A DNA stretch of 64,000 bases, taken from NCBI RefSeq assembly GCF_001598055.1, contig NZ_CP014845.1:930001-994000 (forward strand), in the 5' to 3' direction. Shown in pieces: positions 8,681 to 18,962 of this stretch (positions within the stretch are counted from its first letter, which is position 1; the number at the start of each line of letters is the position of its first letter). Source of the DNA: Cupriavidus nantongensis (GTDB taxonomy: Bacteria > Pseudomonadota > Gammaproteobacteria > Burkholderiales > Burkholderiaceae). A program made the translations under genes and the position numbers. A model generated the notes under the pieces. The model did not search any database. It was not told the DNA's origin and saw only the letters and a list, made by a program, of their open reading frames with translations.

Positions 8681-10051
8681 ATGTCGTTGAAGCCCTATCG
8701 GAAATCCCCGCGGTCATGGCGCCGCCTGGCTGGCGTGGCCCTGTTCGTGGCGAGCCTGCCGGCGTGGAGCCAGCCCGCCGCCAGCGCAGCCAGTGCTGCG
8801 CCCCGGACCGCCGCACCGGCGACGACGGTCGAGGCGGCGCTGGCCACCGACCCTAACCTCATGGGCTGGATGCAGGGCTTTCCGCCGCCGCCCGACAAGC
8901 TGATCACCCATGTGCCGGGGGGCAACCGGTTTCCGCGCAACCGCTGGTTGTTCTCGCATGTGCGCGAGCTGGTGCCGACTGCACCGGTATGGCGCGGCCC
9001 CGGCCCAGCCAGCGCGCTGCCGCGCGCGGAGCAGGCCATCGGCGCGATCCCGTTCACCGATGCCGATGGTACCCGCCGCACTTTCGACGAGATGCTGGCG
9101 CTGACCTATACCGACGGCATCCTGGTGATGCACCAGGGCAAGGTCGTCTATGAGCGCTATTTCGGCGCGCTCGACAGCCATACGCCGCATATCGCGATGT
9201 CGGTAACCAAGTCGTTCGTCGGCACGCTGGCCGCGATGCTGGCGGCAGAAGGCAAGCTCGACCCGGCCGCGCCGGTGACGCGCTACCTGCCGGAGATGGC
9301 CGGCACCGCGTATGGCGATGCCACGGTGCGGCAGGTGATGGACATGACCATCGGCGTGCGCTATTCCGAGGACTATGCCGATCCCAGGGCCGAGGTCTGG
9401 GACTACGCGCGCGCCGGCGGCATGCTGGCGCGCCCGGCCAACTACAACGGTCCCGGCACGTTCTATGACTTCCTGAAGACGCTGCAGAAGGACGGCAGCC
9501 ACGATGCCGCGTTTGCCTACAAGACCGTCAATGCCGAGGTGCTGGCGTGGATCGTGCGCCGCGCCTCGGGCCAGTCGCTGGCGAAGCTGCTGTCCGAGCG
9601 CATCTGGCAGCCGATGGGCGCCGAGCAGGACGCGTATTTCACTGTCGACAGCATCGGCACCGAGTCCGGCGGCGGCGGGCTGAACACCACGCTGCGCGAT
9701 CTCGCGCGCTTTGGCGAGACCATCCGCGGCAACGGCCGCTTCAACGGCAAGCAGATCATCCCGGCGTCAGTGGTGGCCGATATCCGCCGCGGCGGCAGCC
9801 GCGAGCTGTTCGCCAGATCGGGCAGCGCGGCGGCGTTGCCGGGCTGGAGCTATCGCGATATGTGGTGGGTCTCGCACGACAGCCATGGCATGTTCCAGGC
9901 GGCCGGCATCCACGGCCAGCGCATCTACATCGACCCGCAGGCCGAACTGACCATCGTGCGCTACGCCTCGCACCCGGTGGCCGGCAATGCGGCCAACAAC
10001 GCGATCACGTTCCGGGCCTTCAGGGCAGTGGCGGAGGCGTTGTCGCGGTAG
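8681..10051 (+). CDS. Secreted serine hydrolase of the beta-lactamase/NylB family
   Basis: 456 residues with an N-terminal signal sequence (Arg-rich start, hydrophobic LAGVALFVASLPAWSQ, likely cleavage near residue 31-35). The catalytic SxxK tetrad is S174-V-T-K177, in IAMSVTKSFVG. A second motif Tyr is probably in AFAYKTVNAEV, and a GMFQAAGIHGQRIYIDP stretch near the end supplies the third active-site strand. This arrangement is typical of class C beta-lactamase-like hydrolases, including 6-aminohexanoate-dimer hydrolase and esterase EstB relatives. ATG 8681 follows AGGAG by 5 nt. It sits downstream of a MarR regulator. The substrate (amide or ester) cannot be told from sequence. Confidence 0.88.
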   Translation: MSLKPYRKSPRSWRRLAGVALFVASLPAWSQPAASAASAAPRTAAPATTVEAALATDPNLMGWMQGFPPPPDKLITHVPGGNRFPRNRWLFSHVRELVPTAPVWRGPGPASALPRAEQAIGAIPFTDADGTRRTFDEMLALTYTDGILVMHQGKVVYERYFGALDSHTPHIAMSVTKSFVGTLAAMLAAEGKLDPAAPVTRYLPEMAGTAYGDATVRQVMDMTIGVRYSEDYADPRAEVWDYARAGGMLARPANYNGPGTFYDFLKTLQKDGSHDAAFAYKTVNAEVLAWIVRRASGQSLAKLLSERIWQPMGAEQDAYFTVDSIGTESGGGGLNTTLRDLARFGETIRGNGRFNGKQIIPASVVADIRRGGSRELFARSGSAAALPGWSYRDMWWVSHDSHGMFQAAGIHGQRIYIDPQAELTIVRYASHPVAGNAANNAITFRAFRAVAEALSR

Positions 10052-10062
10052 TGCCGCGCAGG

Positions 10063-10084
10063 GGGCGGCGCGACTGCGCCGCCC
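10063..10084. terminator. GC-rich hairpin between convergent genes
   Basis: GGGCGGCGC-GACT-GCGCCGCCC forms a perfect 9-bp stem with a 4-base loop between the serine hydrolase stop (10051) and the higA stop (10097). It has no T tract on either side, so it may be a weak or Rho-assisted terminator, or only a transcript-stabilising 3' hairpin. Confidence 0.5.
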
Positions 10085-10096
10085 GGGACCGCGCTT

Positions 10097-10438
10097 CTAC
10101 TTGCCCCCCTGGCTTTGCACAGCCTGCGCTGCAGCCGGGTCGCGCGGCGTGATTTCCGCCTGGATGCGCTCGCCATGGTCGCGCTCGGCGACCTTCAGGT
10201 CATAGTTGATCTGCAGGTTCAGCCACGACCGCGCATCGCCGCCAAAATAGCGGGCCAGTCGCAGCGCCGTGTCTGGCGTGATGCCGCGCTCTTCGCGCAC
10301 GATCTCGTTGACGCGGGCCGCGGTCACGCGCAGGGCTATGGCGAGCGCGTTGGCGCTCATGTCCAGCGGCACAAGGTATTCCTCGCGCAGGATCTCGCCG
10401 GGGTGGACGGGCCGCATGCCATCCTTGAAATACGCCAT
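10097..10438 (-). CDS. higA: HigA-type antitoxin (XRE family)
   Basis: 113 residues beginning with the HigA signature MRPVHPGEILREEYL and followed by a helix-turn-helix (SANALAIALRVTAARVNEIVREERGIT, then TALRLARYFGGDARSWLNLQ). This is the VapI/HigA antitoxin family, which neutralises HigB and represses its own operon. The C-terminal tail (AERDHGERIQAEI) is the part usually contacting toxin. It follows higB with a 15-bp gap in the toxin-first order typical of higBA. Confidence 0.93.
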   Translation of the reverse strand: MAYFKDGMRPVHPGEILREEYLVPLDMSANALAIALRVTAARVNEIVREERGITPDTALRLARYFGGDARSWLNLQINYDLKVAERDHGERIQAEITPRDPAAAQAVQSQGGK

Positions 10439-10453
10439 GGTCGTTCTCCGTTC

Positions 10454-10732
10454 TCAGTGATAGTCGATGATCTCGACGGCGGCGGGGCCGTCGTGGGTCC
10501 AGACAAAGCAGATCCGCCACTGGTTGTTGATGCGGATGCTGTAGCAGCCCTTGCGCTCGCCGCTTAGCCGTTCCAGCCGGTTGCCCGGCGGCGCGCGCAA
10601 CATTTCCACCGTGGTCGCTTCGTGCAGCATCAACAGCTTGCGCACGGCGACCGCATGGATGTTGGCAAAGCGAGGCACCCAGCGGCCCTTGAACAATTCA
10701 AACGTGTCGGAGCATCGGAATGATTGGATCAT
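10454..10732 (-). CDS. higB: HigB-type ribosome-dependent mRNA endonuclease toxin
   Basis: 92 residues of the RelE/HigB (plasmid maintenance killer) family. MIQSFRCSDTFELF at the N-terminus, RLERLSGERKGCYSIRINNQWRI in the core and VEIIDYH at the C-terminus are the family hallmarks; the C-terminal DYH supplies conserved catalytic-site residues. The open frame extends to 11110, but the ATG at 10732 gives the exact family length. It lies first in the higBA operon, transcribed away from uvrA2 and sharing its upstream region, which includes a LexA box 169 bp away. Confidence 0.92.
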   Translation of the reverse strand: MIQSFRCSDTFELFKGRWVPRFANIHAVAVRKLLMLHEATTVEMLRAPPGNRLERLSGERKGCYSIRINNQWRICFVWTHDGPAAVEIIDYH

Positions 10733-10900
10733 ATCGTATACCGGTAGTCGATAAATAGCAATACAGCGAAAAAACAGGACAAGGCCGGCGGGTTTCACTC
10801 GCCGGAGCCTCCAATCAAATCCGCTTGGGCATCCGCCCGCACCGTCAGTTGTCTCATTCACCGCGAGGCGATCGATACGAATTCCTTTCCAACCTGATAG

Positions 10901-10918
10901 ACTGTATGGATGTACAGT
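10901..10918. promoter_or_regulatory. LexA (SOS) box upstream of uvrA2
   Basis: ACTGTA-N6-TACAGT is a perfect inverted repeat that contains the gammaproteobacterial/betaproteobacterial LexA consensus CTGT-N8-ACAG (10902-10917) exactly. It ends 52 bp before the uvrA2 GTG start, in promoter position. Direct SOS induction of uvrA2 is inferred; the divergent higBA operon shares the same intergenic region. Confidence 0.9.
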
Positions 10919-10970
10919 GGTCCGGGGCTCTCCCGGCATTCCCTTAACGTCCTGATCCGAAAGAGAAACC

Positions 10971-13900
10971 GTGTCGAGCAAGCAGCCAATCCGCATTCGC
11001 GGCGCCCGCCAGCACAACCTCAAGGATGTCGATCTCGACCTGCGTCCCGGCGAGATGACCGTGGTCACGGGGCCGTCCGGCTCCGGCAAGTCCAGCCTGG
11101 TGTTCGACACGCTCTATGCCGAGGGCCAGCGGCGCTACGTCGAGACCTTCAGCGCCTACGCCCGCCAGTTCCTGGACCGGATGGACCGGCCCCAGGTCGA
11201 GCGCGTCGACGGCGTGCCGCCGGCGATTGCGATCGACCAGACCAACCCGGTGCGCAGCTCGCGTTCGACGGTCGGCACCATGACCGAGCTGAACGACCAC
11301 CTGAAGCTGCTGTATGCGCGCGCGGCGGAGCTGTTCGACAAGCAGACCGCGCAGCCGGTGCGGCATGACTCGCCCGAAACCATCTACGCCGACCTGGTCG
11401 CGCGCACGGCCGCGGGCCAGCCTCATCACGACGCACGGCTGGTGGTGACCTTTCCGGTGGAGCTGCCGGAATCGGCCACCGACGAGGAAGTCCAGCAGTG
11501 GCTCTCGGTCAGCGGCTATACGCGCGTGCAGGCGCAGCGCGTGGTGCAGTCGCCCACCGGCGCGCGCAAGCTGCTCGACGTGGTCGCGGACCGCTTCCGC
11601 ATCGGCAATGCCGAGAAAGTGCGCGTGGTCGAGGCCATCGAAGCCTCGCTCAAGCGCGGCGGCGGCCGCGTCAACATCTACGTGCTGAGCGATGGCGACG
11701 ACGGCCCGGTGTGGCGCTATTCCACCGGCCTGCACAGCCCCGACAGCGACCTGCGCTATGCCGACCCGCAGCCCGCGCTGTTTTCGTTCAACTCGGCCTA
11801 CGGTGCCTGCGAAACCTGCCGCGGCTTCGGCCGCGTGATCGGCGTCGACCTGGGCCTGGTGATTCCCGATGCGCGCAAGACCCTGCGTGGCGGCGCGATC
11901 AAGCCGATGCAGACGCCGGCCTGGAAGGAATGCCAGGACGACCTGATGCGCTATGCCGGCAAAGCCGGCATTCCGCGCGATACGCCGTGGGCGGAGCTGA
12001 CCGAGGCCGAGCGCGACTGGGTCATCCATGGCTCGCCGGACTGGAACGGGCAGTGGAACAAGCAGTGGTACGGCGTGATGCGGTTCTTCAACTACCTCGA
12101 GTCGAAGGCCTACAAGATGCACATCCGCGTGCTGCTGTCGAAGTACCGCAGCTACACGCCGTGCGAAACCTGCGGCGGCGCGCGCCTGAAGACCGAATCG
12201 CTGCTGTGGCGCCTGGGCTCGAAGCACAATGCCGACGCCGTGCTGGCGCCGCAGCGCCGCTTTTTGCCGCGCGGCGTCGACTGGGACCGCACGCAGCTGG
12301 AGGCGCTGCCGGGCCTGACCGTGCATGACCTGATGCTGCTGCCGATCGAGCGGATCCGCCGCTTCTTCGACGACCTGTCGCTGCCCAGCGCGATGCTGGA
12401 CGATGCGCTCAAGCTGCTGCTGGCCGAGGTGCGCACGCGGCTGAAGTACCTGTGCGACGTGGGCCTGGGTTACCTGACGCTGGACCGCCAGAGCCGCACG
12501 CTGTCCGGCGGCGAGGTGCAGCGCATCAACCTGACCACGGCGCTGGGCACGTCGCTGGTCAACACGCTCTTTGTGCTGGACGAGCCCAGCATCGGCCTGC
12601 ACCCGCGTGACCTGAACCGCATCGTCGAGGCCATGCACCGGCTGCGCGACGCGGGCAATACGCTGGTGGTGGTCGAGCATGATCCGTCGGTGATGCTGGC
12701 CGCCGACCGCCTGATCGACATGGGCCCCGGCCCCGGCGAGCGCGGCGGCAACATCATTTTCGACGGCACGCCGGCGGTGATCCGCCAGGCCGGCACGCTG
12801 ACCGGCGAATACCTGGCAGGGCGCCGCCGCGTGGCCGATGCCTCGCACTGGCAGCGCCGCCCCGTTGACGCGAAGCAGCCGCGCATCGTGCTGGAAGGCG
12901 CGACCGAGCACAACCTGCAGGACGTCACGGTGGAGATTCCGCTGCAGCGGCTGGTGTGCGTGACCGGCGTGTCCGGCTCGGGCAAGTCCACGCTGCTGCA
13001 GGACGTGCTGTATCCCGCCATGGCGCGGCACTTCGGCAAGGCCACCGAGTCGCCGGGCGCATTCCGCCAGCTGAGCGGCGCGGAGCTGGTCGACGATGTG
13101 GTCTTCGTCGACCAGTCGCCGATCGGCAAGACCGCGCGCTCCAACCCGGCCAGCTATGTCGGCGCCTTCGACGAGATCCGCAAGCTCTTCGCAAAGGCCC
13201 CGCTGGCGCTGCAACGCAGCTATACCGCGGGCACTTTCAGCTTCAACTCCGGCGACGGTCGCTGCCCGACCTGCGGCGGCTCCGGCTTCGAGCATGTCGA
13301 GATGCAGTTCCTCAGCGACGTCTACCTGCGCTGCCCGGACTGCGACGGCACCCGCTACCGTCCCGAAGTGCTCGAGGTAAAGATAGAGCGCGCCGCGCCC
13401 GGCCAGCCGCCACGCCTGCTCAGCATTGCCGACGTGCTGGAACTTACCGTCAGCGAGGCCGCGGCCTGCTTTGCCGGCGATGCGGCGGTGCTGCGCGTGC
13501 TGCAGCCGATTGTCGATGTCGGCCTCGAATACATGAAGCTGGGCCAGCCGGTGCCGACACTGTCGGGCGGCGAGGCGCAGCGCCTCAAGCTGGCCGGATT
13601 CCTTGCCGAAGCCGCGCAGGTAACACCGTCGCGCACCCGGCCCAGCACCATGCCGCGCCGGCTGTTCATGTTCGACGAGCCCACCACGGGCCTGCATTTC
13701 GACGACATCGCCAAGCTGATGCAGGCCTTCGGCAAGCTGCTCGACGGTGGCCATTCGCTGATCGTGATCGAGCACAACCTCGACGTGATCCGCGCCGCGG
13801 ACTGGCTGATCGACCTCGGCCCCGAAGGCGGCGATGCAGGCGGGCGCGTGGTCTGCACCGGCACGCCCGAGGACGTCAAGCGCTGCGCCGGGTCGCATAC

Positions 13901-16859
13901 CGGCCAGGCGCTGATCCACTATGACGCGGCGCTCGGCGAGGCCGGCACGCTGGCCGCTGAACGTGCGGAAAGCACCGAAAGCACCGCGGCCGAAGGCGTG
14001 CCGCTGCAGGCCGCGCTGCAGGCGCGGCGCGCGCGCCGCGAGGTGGAGGGCGAGGACGTGGTGCGCATCGTCAATGCGCACGAGCACAACCTGAAGGCGC
14101 TGAACGTCGACATCCCGCACGGCAAGTTCAACGTGGTCACCGGCGTGTCGGGCTCCGGCAAGTCGACGCTGGCCTTCGACATCCTGTTCCACGAAGGCCA
14201 GCGCCGCTACCTGGAATCGCTCAATGCCTATGCGCGTTCGATCGTGCAGCCCGCGGGCCGGCCCGAAGTCGATGCGGTCTACGGCATCCCGCCGACGGTG
14301 GCGATCGAGCAGCGCCTGTCGCGCGGCGGCCGCAAGAGCACGGTGGCGACCACCTCAGAGGTCTGGCACTTCCTGCGCCTGCTGTACGTCAAGCTGGGCA
14401 TCCAGCACTGCGTGCATGACGGCGCACCGGTGACGTCGCAGAGTCCCGAATCGATCGCCGCGCAGTTGCTGCGCGACCATCGCGGCCAGCACGTGGGGCT
14501 GCTGGCGCCGCTGGTGGTCAACCGCAAGGGGGTCTACACGGACCTGGCCAAATGGGCCAAGGCGCGCGGCAATACGCACCTGCGCGTCGACGGCGAGTTC
14601 CTGCCGGTGGACCCGTGGCCGCGGCTGGACCGCTTCCGCGAGCACACCATCGAGCTGCCGGTCGGCGACCTGGTGGTGTCGGCCGAGAACGAGGCCGAGC
14701 TGCGCGCGCTGCTGGCGCAGACGCTGGAAGCCGGCAAGGGCGTGATGCACCTGCTGGCGCCGCTGGACGGACTCGACCATGCCATGCACAACGGCGGCAC
14801 CGCGCACGTGGGCGAGGTCAAGGTGTTCTCGACCAAGCGTGCCTGCCCGCAATGCGGCACCAGCTATCCGGAGCTGGACCCGCGCATGTTCTCGTACAAC
14901 AGCAAGCATGGCTGGTGCGGCACCTGCGTCGGCACCGGGCTGGCGCTGACGCGCGAGCAGCGCGCGGCCTTCGACGACACCGTGCTCGCCGACGACAACC
15001 GCGGCCGCGAGCAGAGCCTGCCGTCGGAAGAGCAGGAGCCCGAAGGCGTGGTCGACACGCCGTGCCCGGACTGCCACGGCACGCGCCTGAACCCGGTGGC
15101 GCGCGCGGTGACCTTCGATGACAACGCGATCGTCGACGTGGCGCAGTGGACCGTATCGGAAACGCGCCGCTGGGTCGAGGGCCTGCGCCTGTCCGGGCGC
15201 GAAGCCGAGATCGCGCGCGACGTGGTCAGCGAGATCGGCAGCCGGCTGCAGTTCCTGGAAGAAGTGGGGCTGGGCTACCTGAGCCTGGACCGTGCCGCGC
15301 CCAGCCTGTCCGGCGGCGAGGCGCAGCGCATCCGCCTGGCGGCGCAGCTCGGCAGCAACCTGCAGGGTGTCTGCTACGTGCTGGACGAGCCCACCATCGG
15401 CCTGCATCCGCGCGACAACCAGATCCTGCTGGACGCGCTGCGCAAGCTGGGCGACAAGGGCAACACGCTGGTGGTGGTCGAGCATGACGAAGACACCATC
15501 CGCCGCGCCGACCATATCATCGACATCGGCCCGGGCGCGGGCAAGCGCGGCGGCACGCTGGTGGCGCAGGGCGGCGTGGCCGAGCTGGCCGCGGCGGCGG
15601 CCTCTACCACCGGCCAGTTCCTGGCCAACCCGATCGTCCACCCGCTGCAACCACGGCGCAAGGTCAGGCCCGGCGCCGCAGGCAAGCCGGCGGATCCGCC
15701 CGAATGGCTGACGGTGCACGGCGCGTCGCTGCACAACCTGCGCCACGTGACCGCGCGCCTGCCGCTGTCGCGGCTGGTGGCGATCACCGGGGTGTCCGGC
15801 TCGGGCAAGTCGACGCTGGCGCGCGATGTGCTGATGACCAACCTGCTCGATGCGGTGGGCCGCTCGGTGCTGTCGTCGCCGGCGACCCGGCGCGCGCGCA
15901 ATGCGGCGAAGAATGGCAACGGCGCAGGCAAGGGCACTGTCAGGAAGCCGCTCGACGTCCAGCACAACTGGCATGGCTGCGACGCCGTTACCGGCTGGGA
16001 ATCGATCGACCGCGTGCTGGAAGTGGACCAGACCCCGATCGGCAAGACCCCGCGCTCCTGCCCGGCAACTTATATCGGCGTGTGGGACACCATCCGCCGG
16101 CTGTTCGCCGATACGCTGGAAGCGCGCGCACGCGGCTACACCGCGTCGCGCTTCTCGTTCAACACCGGCGACGGGCGCTGCCCGGCGTGCGAAGGGCAGG
16201 GCGTGCGCACCATCGGCATGAGTTTCCTGCCGGACGTGAAGGTGCCGTGCGATGTCTGCCACGGGCAGCGCTTCAACCCCGAGACCCTGGCCGTGACCTG
16301 GCGCGGCAAGAATATCGGCGAAGTGCTGACCATGGAGATCGACGAGGCGGTGGAGTTCTTCTCGGCCATGTCGAACATCGCCCATCCGCTGCAGCTGATG
16401 AAGGACGTGGGCCTGGGCTACCTGACGCTGGGCCAGCCGTCGCCGACGCTGTCCGGTGGCGAGGCCCAGCGCATCAAGCTCGTCACGGAACTGAGCAAGG
16501 TGCGCGACGACATCACGCGGCGCGGCCAGAAGGCGCCGCACACGCTGTACGTGCTCGACGAACCGACCGTGGGCCTGCACATGGCCGACGTGGCGCGACT
16601 GATCCGCGTGCTGCACCGGCTCACCGACGGCGGCCACAGCGTGGTGGTGATCGAGCATGACCTCGACGTGATTGCCGAGGCCGACTGGATCATCGATCTC
16701 GGTCCCGAAGGCGGCGCGGGCGGCGGCACCATCGTCGGCGCGGCCGATCCCGAAGCGCTGTCGCGCAACCGCGCCAGCCATACGGGTGCGGCACTGGTGC
16801 CGGTGCTGGCGCGGGGCAATGCCGAGGCGGGCAAGGCGGGCAAGGTGAGTATCGCCTGA
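10971..16859 (+). CDS. uvrA2: Double-length UvrA-like excinuclease ATPase (UvrA2)
   Basis: At 1962 residues this is two UvrA units in one chain; ordinary UvrA has about 940. Each unit has two ABC ATPase modules, giving four Walker A motifs (near residues 34, 666, 1058 and 1607; GPSGSGKSS or GVSGSGKST) and four LSGGE signatures (near 511, 864, 1446, 1827). Zinc-finger CxxC pairs recur (CETC near 280, CPTCGGSG with CPDCDG, CPQCGTS with [12 protein letters not shown] with CDVC). The first unit covers about 1-990 and the second about 1040-1962, joined by an Ala/Glu-rich linker. UvrA recognises DNA lesions for nucleotide excision repair; UvrA2-type paralogues are dispensable and linked to damage tolerance. 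GTG start; LexA box upstream. Confidence 0.93.
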   Translation: MSSKQPIRIRGARQHNLKDVDLDLRPGEMTVVTGPSGSGKSSLVFDTLYAEGQRRYVETFSAYARQFLDRMDRPQVERVDGVPPAIAIDQTNPVRSSRSTVGTMTELNDHLKLLYARAAELFDKQTAQPVRHDSPETIYADLVARTAAGQPHHDARLVVTFPVELPESATDEEVQQWLSVSGYTRVQAQRVVQSPTGARKLLDVVADRFRIGNAEKVRVVEAIEASLKRGGGRVNIYVLSDGDDGPVWRYSTGLHSPDSDLRYADPQPALFSFNSAYGACETCRGFGRVIGVDLGLVIPDARKTLRGGAIKPMQTPAWKECQDDLMRYAGKAGIPRDTPWAELTEAERDWVIHGSPDWNGQWNKQWYGVMRFFNYLESKAYKMHIRVLLSKYRSYTPCETCGGARLKTESLLWRLGSKHNADAVLAPQRRFLPRGVDWDRTQLEALPGLTVHDLMLLPIERIRRFFDDLSLPSAMLDDALKLLLAEVRTRLKYLCDVGLGYLTLDRQSRTLSGGEVQRINLTTALGTSLVNTLFVLDEPSIGLHPRDLNRIVEAMHRLRDAGNTLVVVEHDPSVMLAADRLIDMGPGPGERGGNIIFDGTPAVIRQAGTLTGEYLAGRRRVADASHWQRRPVDAKQPRIVLEGATEHNLQDVTVEIPLQRLVCVTGVSGSGKSTLLQDVLYPAMARHFGKATESPGAFRQLSGAELVDDVVFVDQSPIGKTARSNPASYVGAFDEIRKLFAKAPLALQRSYTAGTFSFNSGDGRCPTCGGSGFEHVEMQFLSDVYLRCPDCDGTRYRPEVLEVKIERAAPGQPPRLLSIADVLELTVSEAAACFAGDAAVLRVLQPIVDVGLEYMKLGQPVPTLSGGEAQRLKLAGFLAEAAQVTPSRTRPSTMPRRLFMFDEPTTGLHFDDIAKLMQAFGKLLDGGHSLIVIEHNLDVIRAADWLIDLGPEGGDAGGRVVCTGTPEDVKRCAGSHTGQALIHYDAALGEAGTLAAERAESTESTAAEGVPLQAALQARRARREVEGEDVVRIVNAHEHNLKALNVDIPHGKFNVVTGVSGSGKSTLAFDILFHEGQRRYLESLNAYARSIVQPAGRPEVDAVYGIPPTVAIEQRLSRGGRKSTVATTSEVWHFLRLLYVKLGIQHCVHDGAPVTSQSPESIAAQLLRDHRGQHVGLLAPLVVNRKGVYTDLAKWAKARGNTHLRVDGEFLPVDPWPRLDRFREHTIELPVGDLVVSAENEAELRALLAQTLEAGKGVMHLLAPLDGLDHAMHNGGTAHVGEVKVFSTKRACPQCGTSYPELDPRMFSYNSKHGWCGTCVGTGLALTREQRAAFDDTVLADDNRGREQSLPSEEQEPEGVVDTPCPDCHGTRLNPVARAVTFDDNAIVDVAQWTVSETRRWVEGLRLSGREAEIARDVVSEIGSRLQFLEEVGLGYLSLDRAAPSLSGGEAQRIRLAAQLGSNLQGVCYVLDEPTIGLHPRDNQILLDALRKLGDKGNTLVVVEHDEDTIRRADHIIDIGPGAGKRGGTLVAQGGVAELAAAAASTTGQFLANPIVHPLQPRRKVRPGAAGKPADPPEWLTVHGASLHNLRHVTARLPLSRLVAITGVSGSGKSTLARDVLMTNLLDAVGRSVLSSPATRRARNAAKNGNGAGKGTVRKPLDVQHNWHGCDAVTGWESIDRVLEVDQTPIGKTPRSCPATYIGVWDTIRRLFADTLEARARGYTASRFSFNTGDGRCPACEGQGVRTIGMSFLPDVKVPCDVCHGQRFNPETLAVTWRGKNIGEVLTMEIDEAVEFFSAMSNIAHPLQLMKDVGLGYLTLGQPSPTLSGGEAQRIKLVTELSKVRDDITRRGQKAPHTLYVLDEPTVGLHMADVARLIRVLHRLTDGGHSVVVIEHDLDVIAEADWIIDLGPEGGAGGGTIVGAADPEALSRNRASHTGAALVPVLARGNAEAGKAGKVSIA

Positions 16860-16888
16860 GGCCTGGATCGGCACGGCGCATTGGCGAC

Positions 16889-16916
16889 GCGAAAGGCGTA
16901 CGGGCACGCCTTTCGC
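16889..16916. terminator. Hairpin terminator after uvrA2
   Basis: GCGAAAGGCGT (16889-16899) pairs perfectly with ACGCCTTTCGC (16906-16916) around a 6-base loop, 30 bp after the uvrA2 stop. There is no long T run, only TTGCCC, so efficiency is uncertain. Confidence 0.6.
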
Positions 16917-16963
16917 TTGCCCATGGTTACTGGCGCGCACTTCGCGCCCCAACGGAGGTAACC

Positions 16964-17326
16964 ATGAAGCATATCCGCACCAGCCTTGCTGCCATCGCCG
17001 TGGCGGCGGTCGCCATCCCGGCCATGGCACAGACGCCGGGTACCCCGCGCGGCTCCTACGACCCGTATTCACAGGGCGCGCGCAGTACCGACAAGTTCGA
17101 CCCCTACACGCAGGGCGCCAACGCGCCAACGCGTACTGACCTGGCCCCGACAGCACCAGCGGGCACCGCGCCGGAGGCGCAGCCGTCGACCATGCCGGCG
17201 CAGCCTGGCATGCCTGGCACCACCATGCAGCGCACGCCGGACCCGTATACGCAAGGCGCGCGCTGGGAAAGCCCTGACCTGGGCCGCCGCATCGGCAAGC
17301 CCAACCAGTTCCTCGACGGAGCCTGA
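16964..17326 (+). CDS. Small secreted repeat protein, DPYxQGA motifs
   Basis: 120 residues with a clear Sec signal peptide (MKHIRTSLAAIAVAAVAIPAMAQ, cleavage after AMA at about residue 22). The mature protein is Pro/Thr/Ala-rich and has three copies of an octamer: DPYSQGAR, DPYTQGAN and DPYTQGAR. GGAGGT precedes the ATG at 16964 by 4 nt. No enzyme motif or known family was recognised; it is probably an intrinsically disordered periplasmic protein. It precedes the nuclease-like gene by 35 bp and may be cotranscribed with it. Confidence 0.8.
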   Translation: MKHIRTSLAAIAVAAVAIPAMAQTPGTPRGSYDPYSQGARSTDKFDPYTQGANAPTRTDLAPTAPAGTAPEAQPSTMPAQPGMPGTTMQRTPDPYTQGARWESPDLGRRIGKPNQFLDGA

Positions 17327-17361
17327 GGATCTCACTTTCCAATTGCCGATCGAGACCGGCC

Positions 17362-18249
17362 ATGCGAATGCAACCGGACTTACCGTCCCTTGTAAATCCT
17401 GCCCACGCGCGTGAACCCGGCGCTACCCCGGCCGTGGCCGTGGCCCCGGCGGCGTTGCATTGCCCGCCGACACGCGCGGCGGGACTGGCCCAGATGACCG
17501 TGGTCAGCTACAACATCCACCGCGCGGTCGGCACCGACCGCCGCTATCGCCCGGACCGCATCGCCGCCGTGCTGGCGGAACTCGACGCCGACATCGTGGC
17601 GCTGCAGGAAGTGGAATCGGGCAGCAGCAACGACCATACGCTGGAATACCTGGCCGGGCATACCGGCATGCATGTGGTGTCGGGCTTTACGCGGGTGCGC
17701 GGCAGCGCCGACTACGGCAATGCGCTGCTGACGCGCTTCGCGCCCGAGGCCGTGAACCAGATCGACCTGACCGTCAAGGGCTGCGAACCCCGCGGCGCCA
17801 TCGATGCCACCGTGGCCTGCACCGCTTCCGGTTGCGCCAATCCGCTGCGCGTGATCGCCACGCACCTGGGCCTGCGCCCTGGCGAGCGCCGCCACCAGGT
17901 GCAGCAGTTGCTGAACTACGTCGCGGCCGCGCCGCCGTTGCCGACCATCCTGCTCGGCGACGTCAACGAGTGGTTCTTGTGGGGCCGGCCGCTGCGCTGG
18001 CTGCACGCGTATTTCGAACACACGCCGCACACGGCGACCTTTCCGTCGCGGCTGCCGCTGTTTGCGCTGGACCGCATCTGGGTATCGCCGCGCGCGCACC
18101 TGGTGTCGGTGGCCAGCCACCGTTCGCCGCTGGCGCGCGTGGCCTCGGACCACTTGCCGCTGGTGGCCTGTTTCGAGGTGCCGGAAGGCGGGTGGGATAA
18201 ACGGCGTACCACTGCGCACGCGAAGGAGGATTTCAATGAAACACCGTGA
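17362..18249 (+). CDS. Endonuclease/exonuclease/phosphatase family protein
   Basis: 295 residues of the EEP superfamily (DNase I-like metal-dependent phosphoesterases). Motifs in order: TVVSYNIHRAVG (Asn), IVALQEVESG (metal-binding Glu), ATHLGLRPGERRHQ (His), LLGDVNEW (Asp, Asn) and SDHLPLVA (catalytic Asp-His). The first 44 residues are Pro/Ala-rich and outside the domain. Members of this subgroup often sit beside phospholipase D or envelope genes and may act on lipids or nucleic acids; the substrate is not predictable. Its stop codon overlaps the next gene (BON protein, ATG at 18236) by 14 bp, which suggests translational coupling. Confidence 0.87.
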   Translation: MRMQPDLPSLVNPAHAREPGATPAVAVAPAALHCPPTRAAGLAQMTVVSYNIHRAVGTDRRYRPDRIAAVLAELDADIVALQEVESGSSNDHTLEYLAGHTGMHVVSGFTRVRGSADYGNALLTRFAPEAVNQIDLTVKGCEPRGAIDATVACTASGCANPLRVIATHLGLRPGERRHQVQQLLNYVAAAPPLPTILLGDVNEWFLWGRPLRWLHAYFEHTPHTATFPSRLPLFALDRIWVSPRAHLVSVASHRSPLARVASDHLPLVACFEVPEGGWDKRRTTAHAKEDFNETP

Positions 18250-18928
18250 CGAAGAGTACCTGCGCAGGCGCCCCGATCACCAGTACGGCAGCAACGACCA
18301 GGGTTACAGCGGCATTCCCGCGCAGGCGCGCAACCGCAGGCAGCGCAACCTGACCGCGGGCCGCTATGGCAATACCGCCGAGCGCCTGCCGCGCGATGAC
18401 ACCCGTCCGTTCGAGGCCGAAGAGCAAGGCTGGTACGGCCGGGAGGTTGAATCATGGCGCTGGGGGCGCCCCACCGAACCCTTGAGCGAACTCTCGAACG
18501 AACCCTGGGACGAGGCTCGCTATGAAGACGAATGGTCGCGCCGTCGCGTACCGTATGGCGCGGAGCGCTGGGAAGGCCGGCGCGACTGGTATGGCGGGCC
18601 AGCCGGCGCGCCTTACGGTAGCGGCTATGGCACGGATGACTGGGACGTGCCCGCGTACCGCGGCTACCGCCGCGGCGGGCCGAAGAACTATCGCCGCGGC
18701 GACGACCGCATCCATGATGAAGTCTGCGACCGGCTCGCGCATGCGCAGGAGCTGGATGTCAGTGAAGTCACGGTGCGGGTGCAGGACGGCCTGGTGACGC
18801 TGGAGGGCCACGTCGGCGACCGCCGCAGCAAGTACGACATCGAAGAGATTGCCGAACGCGTGTTCGGCGTGCAGGACGTGATCAACCACATCCGCGTGCG
18901 GCCCTACGGCATCCTGGCGTCCGAATGA
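18236..18928 (+). CDS. BON-domain protein with Trp/Arg/Tyr-rich N-terminus
   Basis: 230 residues; ATG at 18236 follows a strong AAGGAGG site. The first 155 residues are low-complexity and rich in Arg, Tyr, Gly and Trp. They end in GPKNYRRGDDRIHDEVCDRL, which leads into a single BON domain (about 160-225: VTVRVQDGLVTLEGHVGD and VFGVQDVINHIRV). BON domains bind phospholipids and occur in osmotic-shock proteins such as OsmY. No signal peptide is visible, so the location is uncertain. It is a clear paralogue of the gene at 46613-47179. It overlaps the preceding gene. Confidence 0.86.
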   Translation: MKHRDEEYLRRRPDHQYGSNDQGYSGIPAQARNRRQRNLTAGRYGNTAERLPRDDTRPFEAEEQGWYGREVESWRWGRPTEPLSELSNEPWDEARYEDEWSRRRVPYGAERWEGRRDWYGGPAGAPYGSGYGTDDWDVPAYRGYRRGGPKNYRRGDDRIHDEVCDRLAHAQELDVSEVTVRVQDGLVTLEGHVGDRRSKYDIEEIAERVFGVQDVINHIRVRPYGILASE

Positions 18929-18933
18929 CCAGG

Positions 18934-18958
18934 GCGGCTCCGCAGCACGCGGAGCCGC
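18934..18958. terminator. Terminator between convergent BON gene and acidic-protein gene
   Basis: GCGGCTCCGC-AGCAC-GCGGAGCCGC is a perfect 10-bp stem with a 5-base loop, directly after the BON stop (18928) and before the stop of the minus-strand gene at 18963. GTTCTTATT follows on the plus strand, a weak T tract. Confidence 0.72.
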
Positions 18959-18962
18959 GTTC

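Noticed and set aside
10944..14192. A 1082-residue minus-strand frame over uvrA2
   Set aside because: Antisense shadow of the four-module UvrA2, low-complexity composition, no recognisable motif.
14355..17363. A 1002-residue minus-strand frame over the 3' half of uvrA2 and the small exported gene
   Set aside because: Same antisense pattern rich in Arg, Gln, Val and His; it would also overlap a gene with a clear signal peptide.
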